Below are positions 42,318 to 51,715 of a stretch of 64,000 bases of DNA, one piece after another (positions within the stretch are counted from its first letter, which is position 1; every line of letters starts with the position of its first letter). The notes under the pieces were generated by a model, which saw only the letters and a program-made list of their open reading frames with translations, did no database searches and was not told the origin of the DNA. Origin of the DNA: Brevundimonas terrae (GTDB taxonomy: Bacteria; Pseudomonadota; Alphaproteobacteria; Caulobacterales; Caulobacteraceae); the NCBI RefSeq assembly GCF_011761985.1, contig NZ_JAASQT010000001.1:620001-684000 (forward strand), given 5' to 3'. The position numbers and the translations under genes were made by a program.

Positions 42318-42532
42318 TTTTATTCCAACTATCGAGGCAACCGACCTCACTAAACGCACAAAATCGGTCTGGTATCGGGGAAGTGCGCATTCTGCTGTCA
42401 CAATCCTGCCATGTTCGCAAGTGCGAAGGCCGCATTTAAAAGCAGATGTTATCGCCTGCCCCGACGCCTCTCGCCGGCTCTTGCATTGGTAACAGCTGTG
42501 ATTACCTATCGAGCAAGTTAAGGAGTTTCCCC

Positions 42533-43519
42533 ATGACCAAGAGCGTCGTTCGCAGCAAACCCCTTGCCTCTCCGTGGCAAGGGCTGGATCCGTTCCTGTT
42601 TGCCGTTCACCACATTGACCACTACCCCGCCGGTGACGGTCGTCTGGGCATCAGGCCCGAGGACCGTGCCAAGGCCGGTCAAGGCTGGCAGATGTATCAT
42701 GGCCAGCATGTACCGGGCTTTCCGGCCCACCCGCACCGTGGCTTTGAAACCGTGTCCATCGTCCTGAAGGGCTATGTCGACCATGCCGACAGTCTGGGCG
42801 GGGCCGCCCGCTATGGGCAGGGCGACGTCCAGTGGCTGACCACCGGCGGCGGTGTCGAGCACGGCGAGATGTTCCCGCTGGTCAATACCGATGGTCCCAA
42901 CACCATGGAGATGTTCCAGATCTGGCTGAACCTGCCGCCGGAAGGCAAGTCGGCCAAGCCGGACTTCAGCATGTTCTGGGCCGAGGACATTCCCGTCATT
43001 GAAAAGGACGGGGCCAAGGTGACGGTTATTGCCGGTGCATTCGGCGATGTGAAACCTCTGGCACCGCCCTCGGCCTCGTGGGCCGCCAATGCGGATAATG
43101 AACTGGCCATCTGGTTGGTGGATATCGACAAGGGCGGCACGGTTACCCTGCCGGTCGCCTCCGACCAGTCACTGCGTCGCGGCTATATCTTTAAAGGTGT
43201 CGCCACTTTCGATGGCGATGTGCAACCGGCCAGCCATCTGGTTGATCTGGATGCCACCCGCTCCAGTGTCATCACTAATGACGGTGAGGAGAAGGTTCGC
43301 ATTCTGATCCTGCAATCGCGTCCTATCGAGGCGCCGGTTGTCATGCGCGGGCCATTTGTTCTGAACACCAACGAACAGATGATCGAGACGGTTGTGCGTT
43401 ACCAGTCCGAAGGCTTCGGTCGCTGGCCATGGCCGACACAGGCGCACACCCATGGCGATGAGGGCCGATTCATCCGCTATCCCGATGGCCGTCGCGAGGC
43501 GCCCCCGACGAAAATCTAG
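42533..43519 (+). CDS. Pirin-family cupin protein
   Basis: A 328-residue bicupin of the pirin family. The N-terminal metal-site stretch FPAHPHRGFETVSIVLKG has the conserved histidines, and QWLTTGGGVEHGEMFP carries the third ligands; the pirin C-terminal domain follows. Some pirins are quercetin 2,3-dioxygenases or redox-sensitive regulators; the role here is not clear. AAGGAG lies 9 bp before the ATG, and the long upstream in-frame extension to 42446 is discarded. It is divergent from the glutamate dehydrogenase gene. Confidence 0.9.
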   Translation: MTKSVVRSKPLASPWQGLDPFLFAVHHIDHYPAGDGRLGIRPEDRAKAGQGWQMYHGQHVPGFPAHPHRGFETVSIVLKGYVDHADSLGGAARYGQGDVQWLTTGGGVEHGEMFPLVNTDGPNTMEMFQIWLNLPPEGKSAKPDFSMFWAEDIPVIEKDGAKVTVIAGAFGDVKPLAPPSASWAANADNELAIWLVDIDKGGTVTLPVASDQSLRRGYIFKGVATFDGDVQPASHLVDLDATRSSVITNDGEEKVRILILQSRPIEAPVVMRGPFVLNTNEQMIETVVRYQSEGFGRWPWPTQAHTHGDEGRFIRYPDGRREAPPTKI

Positions 43520-43566
43520 GGCTGGAACGAGAATAGCTAAAGGGTCACGGGTCGGTGATGGCTTGC

Positions 43567-43590
43567 ACATATAAGCATATCTTTATATGT
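43567..43590. promoter_or_regulatory. Operator-like palindrome upstream of metK
   Basis: ACATATAA (43567-43574) / TTATATGT (43583-43590), a perfect 8-bp inverted repeat with an 8-bp centre, 33 bp upstream of the metK start. No SAM riboswitch fold was evident. The layout suits a dimeric repressor such as an ArsR-type SAH/SAM-responsive regulator; the identity is unproven. Confidence 0.55.
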
Positions 43591-43622
43591 CTAGGCGCAT
43601 CTTAATTCTCAGGAGCCGATCC

Positions 43623-44813
<1,191 letters not shown>

Positions 44814-44836
44814 AGTCGGATTTATCCGGAAAACAT

Positions 44837-44875
44837 AAGGGATGCGGGGGTTTATGCCCCTGCATCCCTTTTTTT
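44837..44875 (+). terminator. Intrinsic terminator after metK
   Basis: AAGGGATGCGGGG / CCCCTGCATCCCTT stem (one bulge) followed by TTTTTTTA, starting 24 bp after the metK stop. Confidence 0.92.
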
Positions 44876-44978
44876 ATACGCCCTGCGCCAACATAGACTT
44901 GCATCAGGGGGCGCGAGGTCCTTTAAGCGCGACAAACCTGCCCGTAGGGGCTTTCCAGTTTTCAAGGATTTGCCGACG

Positions 44979-46208
44979 ATGAGCCTCCCTGCTCCGAAAA
45001 AAGTCGTCCTCGCCTATTCGGGCGGTCTGGACACCTCGATCATCCTGAAATGGCTCGAAACCGAATATGGTGCCGAAGTCATCACCTTCACCGCTGACCT
45101 TGGTCAGGGCGAAGAGCTGGCTCCGGCCAAGGAAAAAGCGCTGAAGCTCGGCATCAAGCCGGAAAACATCTTCATCGACGACCTGCGCGAAGAGTTCGTG
45201 CGCGACTTCATCTTCCCGATGTTCCGCGCCAATACCGTCTATGAAGGCCAGTACCTGCTCGGCACCTCGATCGCGCGTCCGCTGATCGCCAAACGCCAGA
45301 TCGAAATCGCCAAGATGGTCGGTGCCGATGCTGTCTGCCACGGCGCGACCGGCAAGGGTAACGATCAGGTTCGCTTCGAACTGGGCTATTACGGTCTGTC
45401 GCCCGACATCCGCGTCATCGCCCCGTGGCGCGAGTGGGACTTCAAGTCCCGCGAAGCCCTGTTGGACTTTGCCGAAAAGCACCAGATTCCGATCGCTAAG
45501 GACAAGCGCGGCGAAAGCCCGTTCTCAGTCGATGCCAACCTTCTGCACTCCTCGTCGGAAGGCAAGGTTCTGGAAGATCCAGCTGTCGAAGCACCCGAAT
45601 TCGTTCACCAGCGCACCATCGCGCCGGAAGACGCTCCTGACGTCGCGACCGTCATCACCATCTCCTATGAAAAGGGTGATCCGGTTGCCATCGACGGCGT
45701 CGCCATGTCGCCGGCTGAAATCCTGACCAAGCTGAACCAGCTGGGCCACGACAACGGCATCGGTCGTCTGGACCTCGTCGAAAACCGCTTCGTCGGCATG
45801 AAATCTCGCGGCGTTTACGAGACCCCGGGTGGCACCATCATGCTGGCCGCGCACCGTGGCATCGAGTCGATCACGCTGGACCGTGGTGCCATGCACCTGA
45901 AGGACGAGCTGATGCCGAAATATGCATCGCTGGTTTATAACGGCTTCTGGTTCTCGCCGGAGCGCGAGATGCTGCAAGCCGCCATCGACAAGTCGCAAGA
46001 GAAGGTCTCGGGCACCGTCCGCGTCAAACTCTATAAGGGCAACACGACCATCATCGGCCGCGAAAGCCCGAACAGCCTGTACGATCAAGAGCTGGTCACC
46101 TTCGAAGAAGGTGCCGTCGCTTACGATCACAAGGACGCAGAAGGCTTCATCAAGCTGAACGCCCTGCGCCTGCGCGTACTGGCCAAGCGCGACAACCGCG
46201 AGGGCTAA
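44979..46208 (+). CDS. argG: Argininosuccinate synthase
   Basis: A 409-residue enzyme joining citrulline and aspartate with ATP in arginine synthesis. The PP-loop [12 protein letters not shown] (about 12-23) and [15 protein letters not shown] are diagnostic, as is the [21 protein letters not shown] region. The ATG at 44979 has AAGGA 10 bp upstream; a TTG at 44970 is too close to it. It is monocistronic and ends at a terminator that lies inside the 3' end of the convergent gene. Confidence 0.96.
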   Translation: MSLPAPKKVVLAYSGGLDTSIILKWLETEYGAEVITFTADLGQGEELAPAKEKALKLGIKPENIFIDDLREEFVRDFIFPMFRANTVYEGQYLLGTSIARPLIAKRQIEIAKMVGADAVCHGATGKGNDQVRFELGYYGLSPDIRVIAPWREWDFKSREALLDFAEKHQIPIAKDKRGESPFSVDANLLHSSSEGKVLEDPAVEAPEFVHQRTIAPEDAPDVATVITISYEKGDPVAIDGVAMSPAEILTKLNQLGHDNGIGRLDLVENRFVGMKSRGVYETPGGTIMLAAHRGIESITLDRGAMHLKDELMPKYASLVYNGFWFSPEREMLQAAIDKSQEKVSGTVRVKLYKGNTTIIGRESPNSLYDQELVTFEEGAVAYDHKDAEGFIKLNALRLRVLAKRDNREG

Positions 46209-46231
46209 TCGCTCTTCGCATTGTCGGACCT

Positions 46232-47557
46232 TTAGAGCCGGGCGATCCTCAGGATCGCCCGGCTTTTGTCATCTGTGACCCAGATAGAACCATCAGACGC
46301 CACCGCCATAGTGACCGGCGTGCCGCGTGGATGCTGGCCTGCGACATTGTCCCAGCGGGGGGTGATGATCTTGCCGCGCACGCTGGGTGTATTGGCCGGA
46401 TAGCGCAGCGCCCCGCGCGGATAGATGGCGTAATAGCCGTTGGTATCGCTCAAAGGCACGCCCGCCTCGTCCACCTCGACTGCCATGATGCGTCCGCCGG
46501 TACGGCGATAGCCGTGCCACGTCATTAAAAGACGCCCGCGCCATTCGGGGAACATCGCCCCCGCATAATAGACCATGTCCAGCGGGGCTGCGTGCGGCGG
46601 CATCAGGGCCACCGGCTTGTCACGCTGGCTGCACCGGCTTTGCGCCGCGCTCCAGCCCGGCAGCGGGGTCTGCATGTCCACGCAATAGGGCCAGCCATAA
46701 TGACCGCCTTGGCGCAGCACATTGACCTCTTCGAACGGGTGGGCCGGATCGTTCAGGTCCACCGAGTTTTCAGCCTGAAGGATGGTGCCGGAACTGTGCC
46801 GCACCAGAGCTATCGAGTTGCGAAGGCCCGAGGCAAAGACCGTGCTGTCCTCGGCCCATCGGCCATCGCCCAGAAAAGCATGGCGTCGCACCTGACCTGT
46901 TTCCGCTTCCTCGACACAAAGGCCTCGGGCGTCCGCCCGTCCGCGCCCCTGCCTGTCCAGACAGCGGTCGCTGGGGGCCCCGACATTGACCAGCAGATCG
47001 CCATTGGTATCGAACACAAAGCTGGATAGCGGGTGACGGTTATCGTGCAAACGATTGTCCGGCAGGTTACCGATCACGGTGCGAAGTGTGCTGGCCGGAT
47101 CGGCGGCCCCAACATCCAGTGTCAGGATACGGTTCATCTCGGACACATAGATCCGCCCGTCCGGTCCGCGCTTTACGGTGTGCGGCATGGACAGGCCCGA
47201 TACCAGCTTGCGCCATTGCGGGGCCTGCTGTCGGTCAAAGGACAGCCGCCACAGCGCGCCCTTGCCCGCCTCCCAGCCGCCCAGATCGCTGACCAGCCAG
47301 TCACCGCCCTCCAGCGCCAGAAGGCCACGCGGCATAGCAGGGCCATCACGACCCCCGTCCTGCCCTGCTCTGGCCTGCCAGACCAAGCCCATACAGGCAC
47401 CGTCAGTCATGCCGACAGAGGTGGCCGGATAGCCGTCGCACTGGCCCTGCACCGCATAGTTGCGCGATGGGCCCGCCCCCGCCAGCACCAGAGCCGCTGC
47501 CGACAGGATGGCTCCCTTTACCAGACCGCGTTTTACCCGTCCGAACGTCTCTGGCAT
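46232..47557 (-). CDS. Sorbosone-dehydrogenase-like / PQQ-type aldose dehydrogenase, secreted
   Basis: A 441-residue secreted beta-propeller protein. An N-terminal signal (KRGLVKGAILSAAALVLAGAG, about 9-29) precedes a propeller with MPRGLLALEGGDWLVSDLGG, GPDGRIYVSEMNRI, FDTNGDLLVNVGAPSD, VFASGLRNSIAL and QGGHYGWPYC, all typical of the glucose/sorbosone dehydrogenase family that often uses PQQ. Six or more cysteines probably form disulfides. The sugar substrate and cofactor are inferred from family. Its last codons overlap the argG terminator. Confidence 0.85.
   Translation of the reverse strand: MPETFGRVKRGLVKGAILSAAALVLAGAGPSRNYAVQGQCDGYPATSVGMTDGACMGLVWQARAGQDGGRDGPAMPRGLLALEGGDWLVSDLGGWEAGKGALWRLSFDRQQAPQWRKLVSGLSMPHTVKRGPDGRIYVSEMNRILTLDVGAADPASTLRTVIGNLPDNRLHDNRHPLSSFVFDTNGDLLVNVGAPSDRCLDRQGRGRADARGLCVEEAETGQVRRHAFLGDGRWAEDSTVFASGLRNSIALVRHSSGTILQAENSVDLNDPAHPFEEVNVLRQGGHYGWPYCVDMQTPLPGWSAAQSRCSQRDKPVALMPPHAAPLDMVYYAGAMFPEWRGRLLMTWHGYRRTGGRIMAVEVDEAGVPLSDTNGYYAIYPRGALRYPANTPSVRGKIITPRWDNVAGQHPRGTPVTMAVASDGSIWVTDDKSRAILRIARL
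46235..46270 (+). terminator. argG terminator embedded in a convergent coding region
   Basis: AGCCGGGCGATCC-TCA-GGATCGCCCGGCT followed by TTTGT, an almost loop-less 13-bp stem. On the other strand the same bases encode the last residues (SRAILRIARL) of the sorbosone-dehydrogenase-like protein. Confidence 0.85.
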
Positions 47558-47703
47558 TCGACAAACCCCGTCAGTTTCTGGCCGAGCTTATGTCGACATA
47601 CCGATTGGGACCACCCGCAATAAACGCTGTTTAAACCGGCCTGATCTGTGCTCAGTATCGCCAGACCCTGCGCCGATGGCGTGCCACACCACCGGAGTTA
47701 TCC

Positions 47704-48156
47704 ATGTCCCTGCGTTTGATCCTCGCCGCCACAGCCGTTCTCGGCTTTTCTGCACCGGGCCAATCCGCTCTGGCTCAAGCCGTTCTGACCTCTGCTTCTG
47801 TTGCCCAGACAGCCACACCGGATGTCGAAGAACTGGATATGGAAGCAGCCTCTGCCCGCTTCAAAACGCGCATGGACGCCCTGAAGGCCGAACTGGAAAC
47901 GGTTGTCGCCACCCATGCCGGTCATCCAGACGCTATGAGCGCCGGTATTGATGAAGCCATCGCCCGCTACAAAGGCGACATCGATGCCTTTGCCAACATG
48001 ATGGACACCTATTTCGTCACGACGATCGAGAGTGCCGAAACCGACGCCCAAAAACAGGAATATCAAGGCGTGCGCGAACAGGTTGTGCCCATGCTGCGCG
48101 CCCTGCCCGAACAAATCCGTGCCGCCACGCTCGAATACGCCAACACGCCGAAGTAA
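47704..48156 (+). CDS. Periplasmic hypothetical helical protein
   Basis: A 150-residue protein with a Sec signal peptide (MSLRLILAATAVLGFSAPGQSALAQA, cleavage near residue 25). The mature part is predicted helical and charged (MEAASARFKTRMDALKAELETVVATHAG), suggesting a small periplasmic helical bundle. No family is recognised. It lies between the divergent sorbosone-dehydrogenase-like gene and a LysE exporter and has its own upstream space. Confidence 0.75.
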   Translation: MSLRLILAATAVLGFSAPGQSALAQAVLTSASVAQTATPDVEELDMEAASARFKTRMDALKAELETVVATHAGHPDAMSAGIDEAIARYKGDIDAFANMMDTYFVTTIESAETDAQKQEYQGVREQVVPMLRALPEQIRAATLEYANTPK

Positions 48157-48245
48157 CTCCCGTTTTCAACACTATGTGTATCGCGCCGTTTCGGATCACA
48201 GAGACAGGCTTGACCGTATCAGGTGTTCGGCTCTAACGCCGCCAT

Positions 48246-48881
48246 ATGAACGCTCTACCTGTCGATCCGCAGCTTTATCTGGCCTATCTGGGCACCATGT
48301 TGGTGATGGCCTTTACGCCCGGTCCGGCCAATGTGTTTGCCGTGGCGACAGGTATGCAGCGCGGCAAGGGCGCGGCCCTGTTGGCGGTCGCGGGCATGAA
48401 CACCGCCACCTTTGTCTGGTACTGTGCGGCAGCTCTGGGTCTGGGCGCTCTGGTCAAGGCCTTCCCCGAGGTGTTTCGCATCATCTCCTATGGCGGCATT
48501 ATCTATGTCGTCTGGCTGGGTGTTCAGGCCATTCGCCACGCGCTGAAGGCCAAGGACAAGGCGCTCGATACACCCGTGCTGGACAAGGCCCGCAATGCCT
48601 ATTTGTCGGGCTTTCTGGTCCAGATCGCCAATCCCAAGGCAATCTTGTTCTTTACCGCTGTCCTGCCGCCGTTTCTGGACATTGACCGCCCGCCCGTGCC
48701 GCAACTGGCATTGTTTGCCGTGGCCACGCTTGGGCTGGACACCATCGCCATGAGCGCATACGGCCTAGGTGGAGCCGCCTTTGCGCGGCACATGTCCTCG
48801 GCGCGTTTCCAGCGCATGTTCGGCATCGGTGTAGGGGTTCTGCTTCTGACAGCCGCCATACTCATGGCATCACGGCTGTAG
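48246..48881 (+). CDS. LysE/RhtB-family amino-acid exporter
   Basis: A 211-residue membrane protein with about six helices. The N-terminal LAYLGTMLVMAFTPGPANVFAVATGMQRGKGAALLAVAGM is the LysE/RhtB signature, and FLVQIANPKAILFFTAVLPPFLD is the second conserved stretch. Such exporters expel amino acids (homoserine, threonine, lysine and others) by proton antiport; the substrate is not assignable. No regulator is adjacent. Confidence 0.92.
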   Translation: MNALPVDPQLYLAYLGTMLVMAFTPGPANVFAVATGMQRGKGAALLAVAGMNTATFVWYCAAALGLGALVKAFPEVFRIISYGGIIYVVWLGVQAIRHALKAKDKALDTPVLDKARNAYLSGFLVQIANPKAILFFTAVLPPFLDIDRPPVPQLALFAVATLGLDTIAMSAYGLGGAAFARHMSSARFQRMFGIGVGVLLLTAAILMASRL

Positions 48882-48947
48882 GAACCAGATCGTTCACCCT
48901 CCGTTCAGATGGAAACGGGCATAGTGAGAGTTCAAGGAGAGAGTTCT

Positions 48948-49505
48948 ATGAAGACACTTCGCAAAACTCCGGTCCTGCTGGCAATAGCGGGCGCGCTGGC
49001 ACTGGGTGCCTGTGCATCGACGGCTACGCCCTACCAGCCTGCGGGCCTGAATGGTCAACGCGGCGGTTATTCCGAGCAGCGCCTCGAACAGGACCGCTAC
49101 CGCGTCAGCTTTGCCGGTAACTCGGTCACCTCGCGCGAGCAGGTGGAAATGTCGCTGCTGTTGCGTGCGGCAGAACTGACGGTCGAGAACGGCTATGACT
49201 GGTTCCAGACCGTTGATCGCGCCACCGACCGCGACAGCCGCGTGATCGCACAGCCTGATCCGTTCTACTCGCCGTATGGTGGGTTCTGGGGTCCGCGCTG
49301 GCGCTATCACCACCGTGGCTATTGGAGTCCGTGGGGTCCGTCATGGGGTCAGGAAGTCGATTACCGTCAGGTCGATCGCTATGAAGCCTCGGCGGAAATC
49401 AAAATGGGTCGTGGCGAGAAACCGTCCAACGATGCCAATGCTTTCAATGCCCGCGAGGTCGTAGCCAATCTGTCGCCGCGCGTAACCCGCCCGACGACGA
49501 AATAA
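48948..49505 (+). CDS. CC0125/CC1285-family lipoprotein
   Basis: A 185-residue lipoprotein: signal MKTLRKTPVLLAIAGALALGAC with lipobox LGAC (Cys22), followed by RYRVSFAGNSVTSREQVEMSLLLRAAELTVENGYDWFQTVDR and a Trp/Gly/Tyr-rich segment (PYGGFWGPRWRYHHRGYW). This pattern is the family named after Caulobacter CC0125/CC1285; function unknown. The start at 48948 has GGAGAG 7 bp upstream. It ends at a terminator. Confidence 0.85.
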   Translation: MKTLRKTPVLLAIAGALALGACASTATPYQPAGLNGQRGGYSEQRLEQDRYRVSFAGNSVTSREQVEMSLLLRAAELTVENGYDWFQTVDRATDRDSRVIAQPDPFYSPYGGFWGPRWRYHHRGYWSPWGPSWGQEVDYRQVDRYEASAEIKMGRGEKPSNDANAFNAREVVANLSPRVTRPTTK

Positions 49506-49543
49506 GACTTCTCCCCGAAGGCCTCCACGCGCTGGAGGACTGA

Positions 49544-49583
49544 ACGCCCCGGTTGCCACAGGCAGCCGGGGCGTCGCCTTTTT
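49544..49583 (+). terminator. Intrinsic terminator
   Basis: ACGCCCCGG / CCGGGGCGT stem then CGCCTTTTT. It separates the CC0125-type lipoprotein gene from convergent xthA. Confidence 0.82.
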
Positions 49584-50379
49584 AGACGTCCAGTTCCATG
49601 ACCACCGGCGCGTGGTCGCTGGGCTGTTGCCATTCGCGCACCGTATCGAGAACGCGGGCGCTGCCCTTGACCACCGACGGCGTCAGGCCCGGCGAGGTCC
49701 ACAAATGGTCCAGACGCAGACCACGGTTGGAAACGCGGAAATCCTTGGCGCGATAACTCCACCAACTGGCCAGCTTCATCGGCTCGGGATGCTGGTCGCG
49801 CAGAACATCGGCGAAACCGCCCGCATCCTGAAGACGGTACAGGGTCTCGATCTCGATGGGTGTATGGCTGACGACCTTCAGCATCTGGCGATGGCTCCAG
49901 ACGTCGTACTCGCCCGGTGCAATATTGAAGTCACCCGCCAGCACCAGAGGGGCCTGACGATCGCGGCGTTTGGCCTCGGCGGTCAGACGCTCGTAGAAAT
50001 CCATCTTGTGATCGAATTTCGGGTTCAGCACACGGTCGGGAATGTCGCCGCCCGCCGGAATATAGAAGTTCTGGATCTCGATACCCTTGACCATCACCGC
50101 CACGTTGCGCGCGTGTTTCTCGCGGCAAACATCAAGGATGGGGGCCTCGCTGATCGGATAGCGGCTGGCAATCGCCACGCCGTGCCAGCCTTTTTGCCCG
50201 CCGATAATCATATAGGGCAGGCCCATGTCGATAAAGGCCTGACGGGGGAACTGGTCCTCCAGACATTTGATCTCCTGCAGGCACAGGACGTCGGGGGCAT
50301 ATTCGGAAACGAAGCGCGCGACTTGATCGATGCGCAGACGAACCGAGTTGATATTCCAGGTAACAATGCGAAGGGTCAT
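49582..50379 (-). CDS. xthA: Exodeoxyribonuclease III
   Basis: A 265-residue exonuclease/AP endonuclease of base-excision repair. RIVTWNINSVRLR opens the fold, the metal-binding Glu is in LCLQEIKCLEDQFP, LAGDFNIAP carries Asp and Asn, and the catalytic His is in SDHAPVVMELDV at the end. It lies downstream of lolA on the same strand, but a terminator separates them, so it likely has its own promoter. Confidence 0.95.
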   Translation of the reverse strand: MTLRIVTWNINSVRLRIDQVARFVSEYAPDVLCLQEIKCLEDQFPRQAFIDMGLPYMIIGGQKGWHGVAIASRYPISEAPILDVCREKHARNVAVMVKGIEIQNFYIPAGGDIPDRVLNPKFDHKMDFYERLTAEAKRRDRQAPLVLAGDFNIAPGEYDVWSHRQMLKVVSHTPIEIETLYRLQDAGGFADVLRDQHPEPMKLASWWSYRAKDFRVSNRGLRLDHLWTSPGLTPSVVKGSARVLDTVREWQQPSDHAPVVMELDV

Positions 50380-50403
50380 GGCCCTGACTTAGCAGAGGGA
50401 CAT

Positions 50404-50437
50404 AAAAAAAGCGCCCGCTGTCTCCAACGGGCGCTTT
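50404..50437 (-). terminator. Intrinsic terminator after lolA
   Basis: On the - strand CAAAGCGCCCG / CGGGCGCTTT is followed by TTTTTTATG. Stem 10 bp, 10-nt loop. Confidence 0.88.
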
Positions 50438-50458
50438 GAATGGATGGCTGTAAAACCC

Positions 50459-51091
50459 TTAGCGGTCGCGCGACGGACGGCGGGTCGGGTCGCGCAGGGT
50501 GAACAGGTTGGCCGACAGACCGGATACCGGTTGCAGGGTCGTCAGTTGCACCCGCGTGCGGGCCCCTTGGGCATCGGTGATGGTCCATTCCTGAAGGCGA
50601 CCACCGGCAAAGGACAGGATGACCGAGCCCTCGTTCGGGCGGCGGGCATCGCGGGCGGTGATGGCATAGGCACCGGAGTCCATGCGCGTCACGCGATCAA
50701 TCTGCACACCCTGATCCAGACGCACATTGCGCGCCAGGAAGGTGGACAGAGGGGTCTGGGCCAGCGGCACCTGACGGAAGCTTTCCAGACGCGGGTCATA
50801 GCGGTTGACGTTATTGCCATCGGCCACAACCAGCAGACCGGCAGGCGTGGTGTATTCAAAACGCATCTTGCCAGGGCGCTGCAACCAGAAACGGCCCTCG
50901 CGGCGCTGGTTGTTCGGGCCAGTTTCTACAAACGTCCCCTGTGCCGAGGTCAGGCCCGTCAGATAGGTCTGGGCCTGTTGCAGTACGGCCCTGTCGTCCG
51001 CCGACAGGTTGGACTGGGCCATGGCGGGCATAGCGCCCATGGCCAGAACGGCAGCGGCCCCAAGGCCCAAGGCGCGTCGAGAAATCATCAT
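50459..51091 (-). CDS. lolA: Outer-membrane lipoprotein carrier LolA, with twin-arginine-like signal
   Basis: A 210-residue periplasmic chaperone that ferries lipoproteins from LolCDE to LolB. GTFVETGPNNQRREGRFWLQRPGKMRFEYTTPAGLLVVADGNNVNRYDPRLE is typical of LolA. The signal MMISRRALGLGAAAVLAMGAMPAMAQ carries SRRALG, close to the Tat consensus, whereas LolA normally uses Sec. Two ATGs (51091, 51088) are possible. Gene order ftsK-lolA-xthA is common in alphaproteobacteria. Confidence 0.93.
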   Translation of the reverse strand: MMISRRALGLGAAAVLAMGAMPAMAQSNLSADDRAVLQQAQTYLTGLTSAQGTFVETGPNNQRREGRFWLQRPGKMRFEYTTPAGLLVVADGNNVNRYDPRLESFRQVPLAQTPLSTFLARNVRLDQGVQIDRVTRMDSGAYAITARDARRPNEGSVILSFAGGRLQEWTITDAQGARTRVQLTTLQPVSGLSANLFTLRDPTRRPSRDR

Positions 51092-51224
51092 GCGTAGTCT
51101 CCCGTTCGGGATTATCGAGGCCTCCACCCTGCCCCGTCGGCTTGGCGTCCTCATGACGCAAGCCAGACCATAATTCGGCGACAGAATGAAGGTTTGTTCA
51201 GGGTTCTTTTGCCCTAACGCGCGC

Positions 51225-51340
51225 GACTTGGTCGCTCGCGCCTTGAAGGCGAGACTTCAAAACTCTCGAACCGGAGAGCTGTTCCGCTAGAAACAGCCCG
51301 CGTCGGATCGGGAGGTCCCGAAGGGCCGACGACCGCGGGC
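51225..51340. other. Structured GC-rich intergenic region, possible small RNA or REP-like element
   Basis: No gene between lolA and the 89-aa lipoprotein. The segment packs several hairpins: GCGAC-TTG-GTCGC near 51230, GCCTT-GAAGGC near 51240, CTCTC/GAGAG (51263-51278), GCTGTT/AACAGC (51278-51297), and a 45-nt nested stem GCCCGCGTCGG / CCGACG-AC-CGCGGGC (51296-51340) with CGGG/CCCG at its tip. This is unusually dense structure for a spacer. Confidence 0.5.
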
Positions 51341-51347
51341 CTCTCCT

Positions 51348-51398
51348 AAAAGCGCCGCGTCAGGTCGGGAAGGCAGAGCCTTCACAGCCTGACGGCGG
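51348..51398 (-). terminator. Intrinsic terminator after the 89-aa lipoprotein gene
   Basis: On the - strand, CCTGACGGCGG-side arm pairs with CGCCGCGTCAGG (one bulge), with an inner GAAGGC/GCCTTC helix, then CGCTTTTA. It starts 2 bp beyond the stop codon. Confidence 0.7.
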
Positions 51399-51399
51399 A

Positions 51400-51669
51400 T
51401 CAATCCGCCTTGGGCATATAGACGATACGGCACTCGCCATTAATGGCGGTCAGTCGCCCATTGGCGGCATCCACAAACACCGCACCGCCGTCGTCACGGC
51501 TCACACGGCCTGTAGATTTGCCGTTGAAGATCTCGGTGCCAAAGCTCCAGCAGGTGATTTCTGCCGGCTGGTCCTTGAACTTCGTTTCCATGCTTGCGCG
51601 CTTGCTGTCGGTGCAAGCCGAAACCAGAACGCAGGTGCCGAGCACAGCCAAGATCTTCAGTGTTTTCAT
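51400..51669 (-). CDS. Small lipoprotein, hypothetical
   Basis: An 89-residue predicted lipoprotein. Signal MKTLKILAVLGTCVLVSAC has lipobox VSAC (Cys19). The mature domain ITCWSFGTEIFNGKSTGRVSRDDGGAVFVDAANGRLTAINGECRIVYM is beta-rich with two further cysteines. Not assigned to a family I can name. It lies between ftsK and lolA, which are usually adjacent, so it is an insertion in that conserved order. The start at 51669 is chosen over 51687 because the lipoprotein signal begins there. Confidence 0.75.
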   Translation of the reverse strand: MKTLKILAVLGTCVLVSACTDSKRASMETKFKDQPAEITCWSFGTEIFNGKSTGRVSRDDGGAVFVDAANGRLTAINGECRIVYMPKAD

Positions 51670-51715
51670 GTCAGCGTTTTGCCACACAGCGTTCTATTCG
51701 CAAAGCCTGTAGTCG

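Noticed and set aside
51360..51390. Possible SRP (4.5S) RNA because of GTCAGGTCGGGAAGGCAG
   Set aside because: It resembles the SRP tip only in part; the conserved 3' half is missing and the bases form a better terminator hairpin for the - strand gene.
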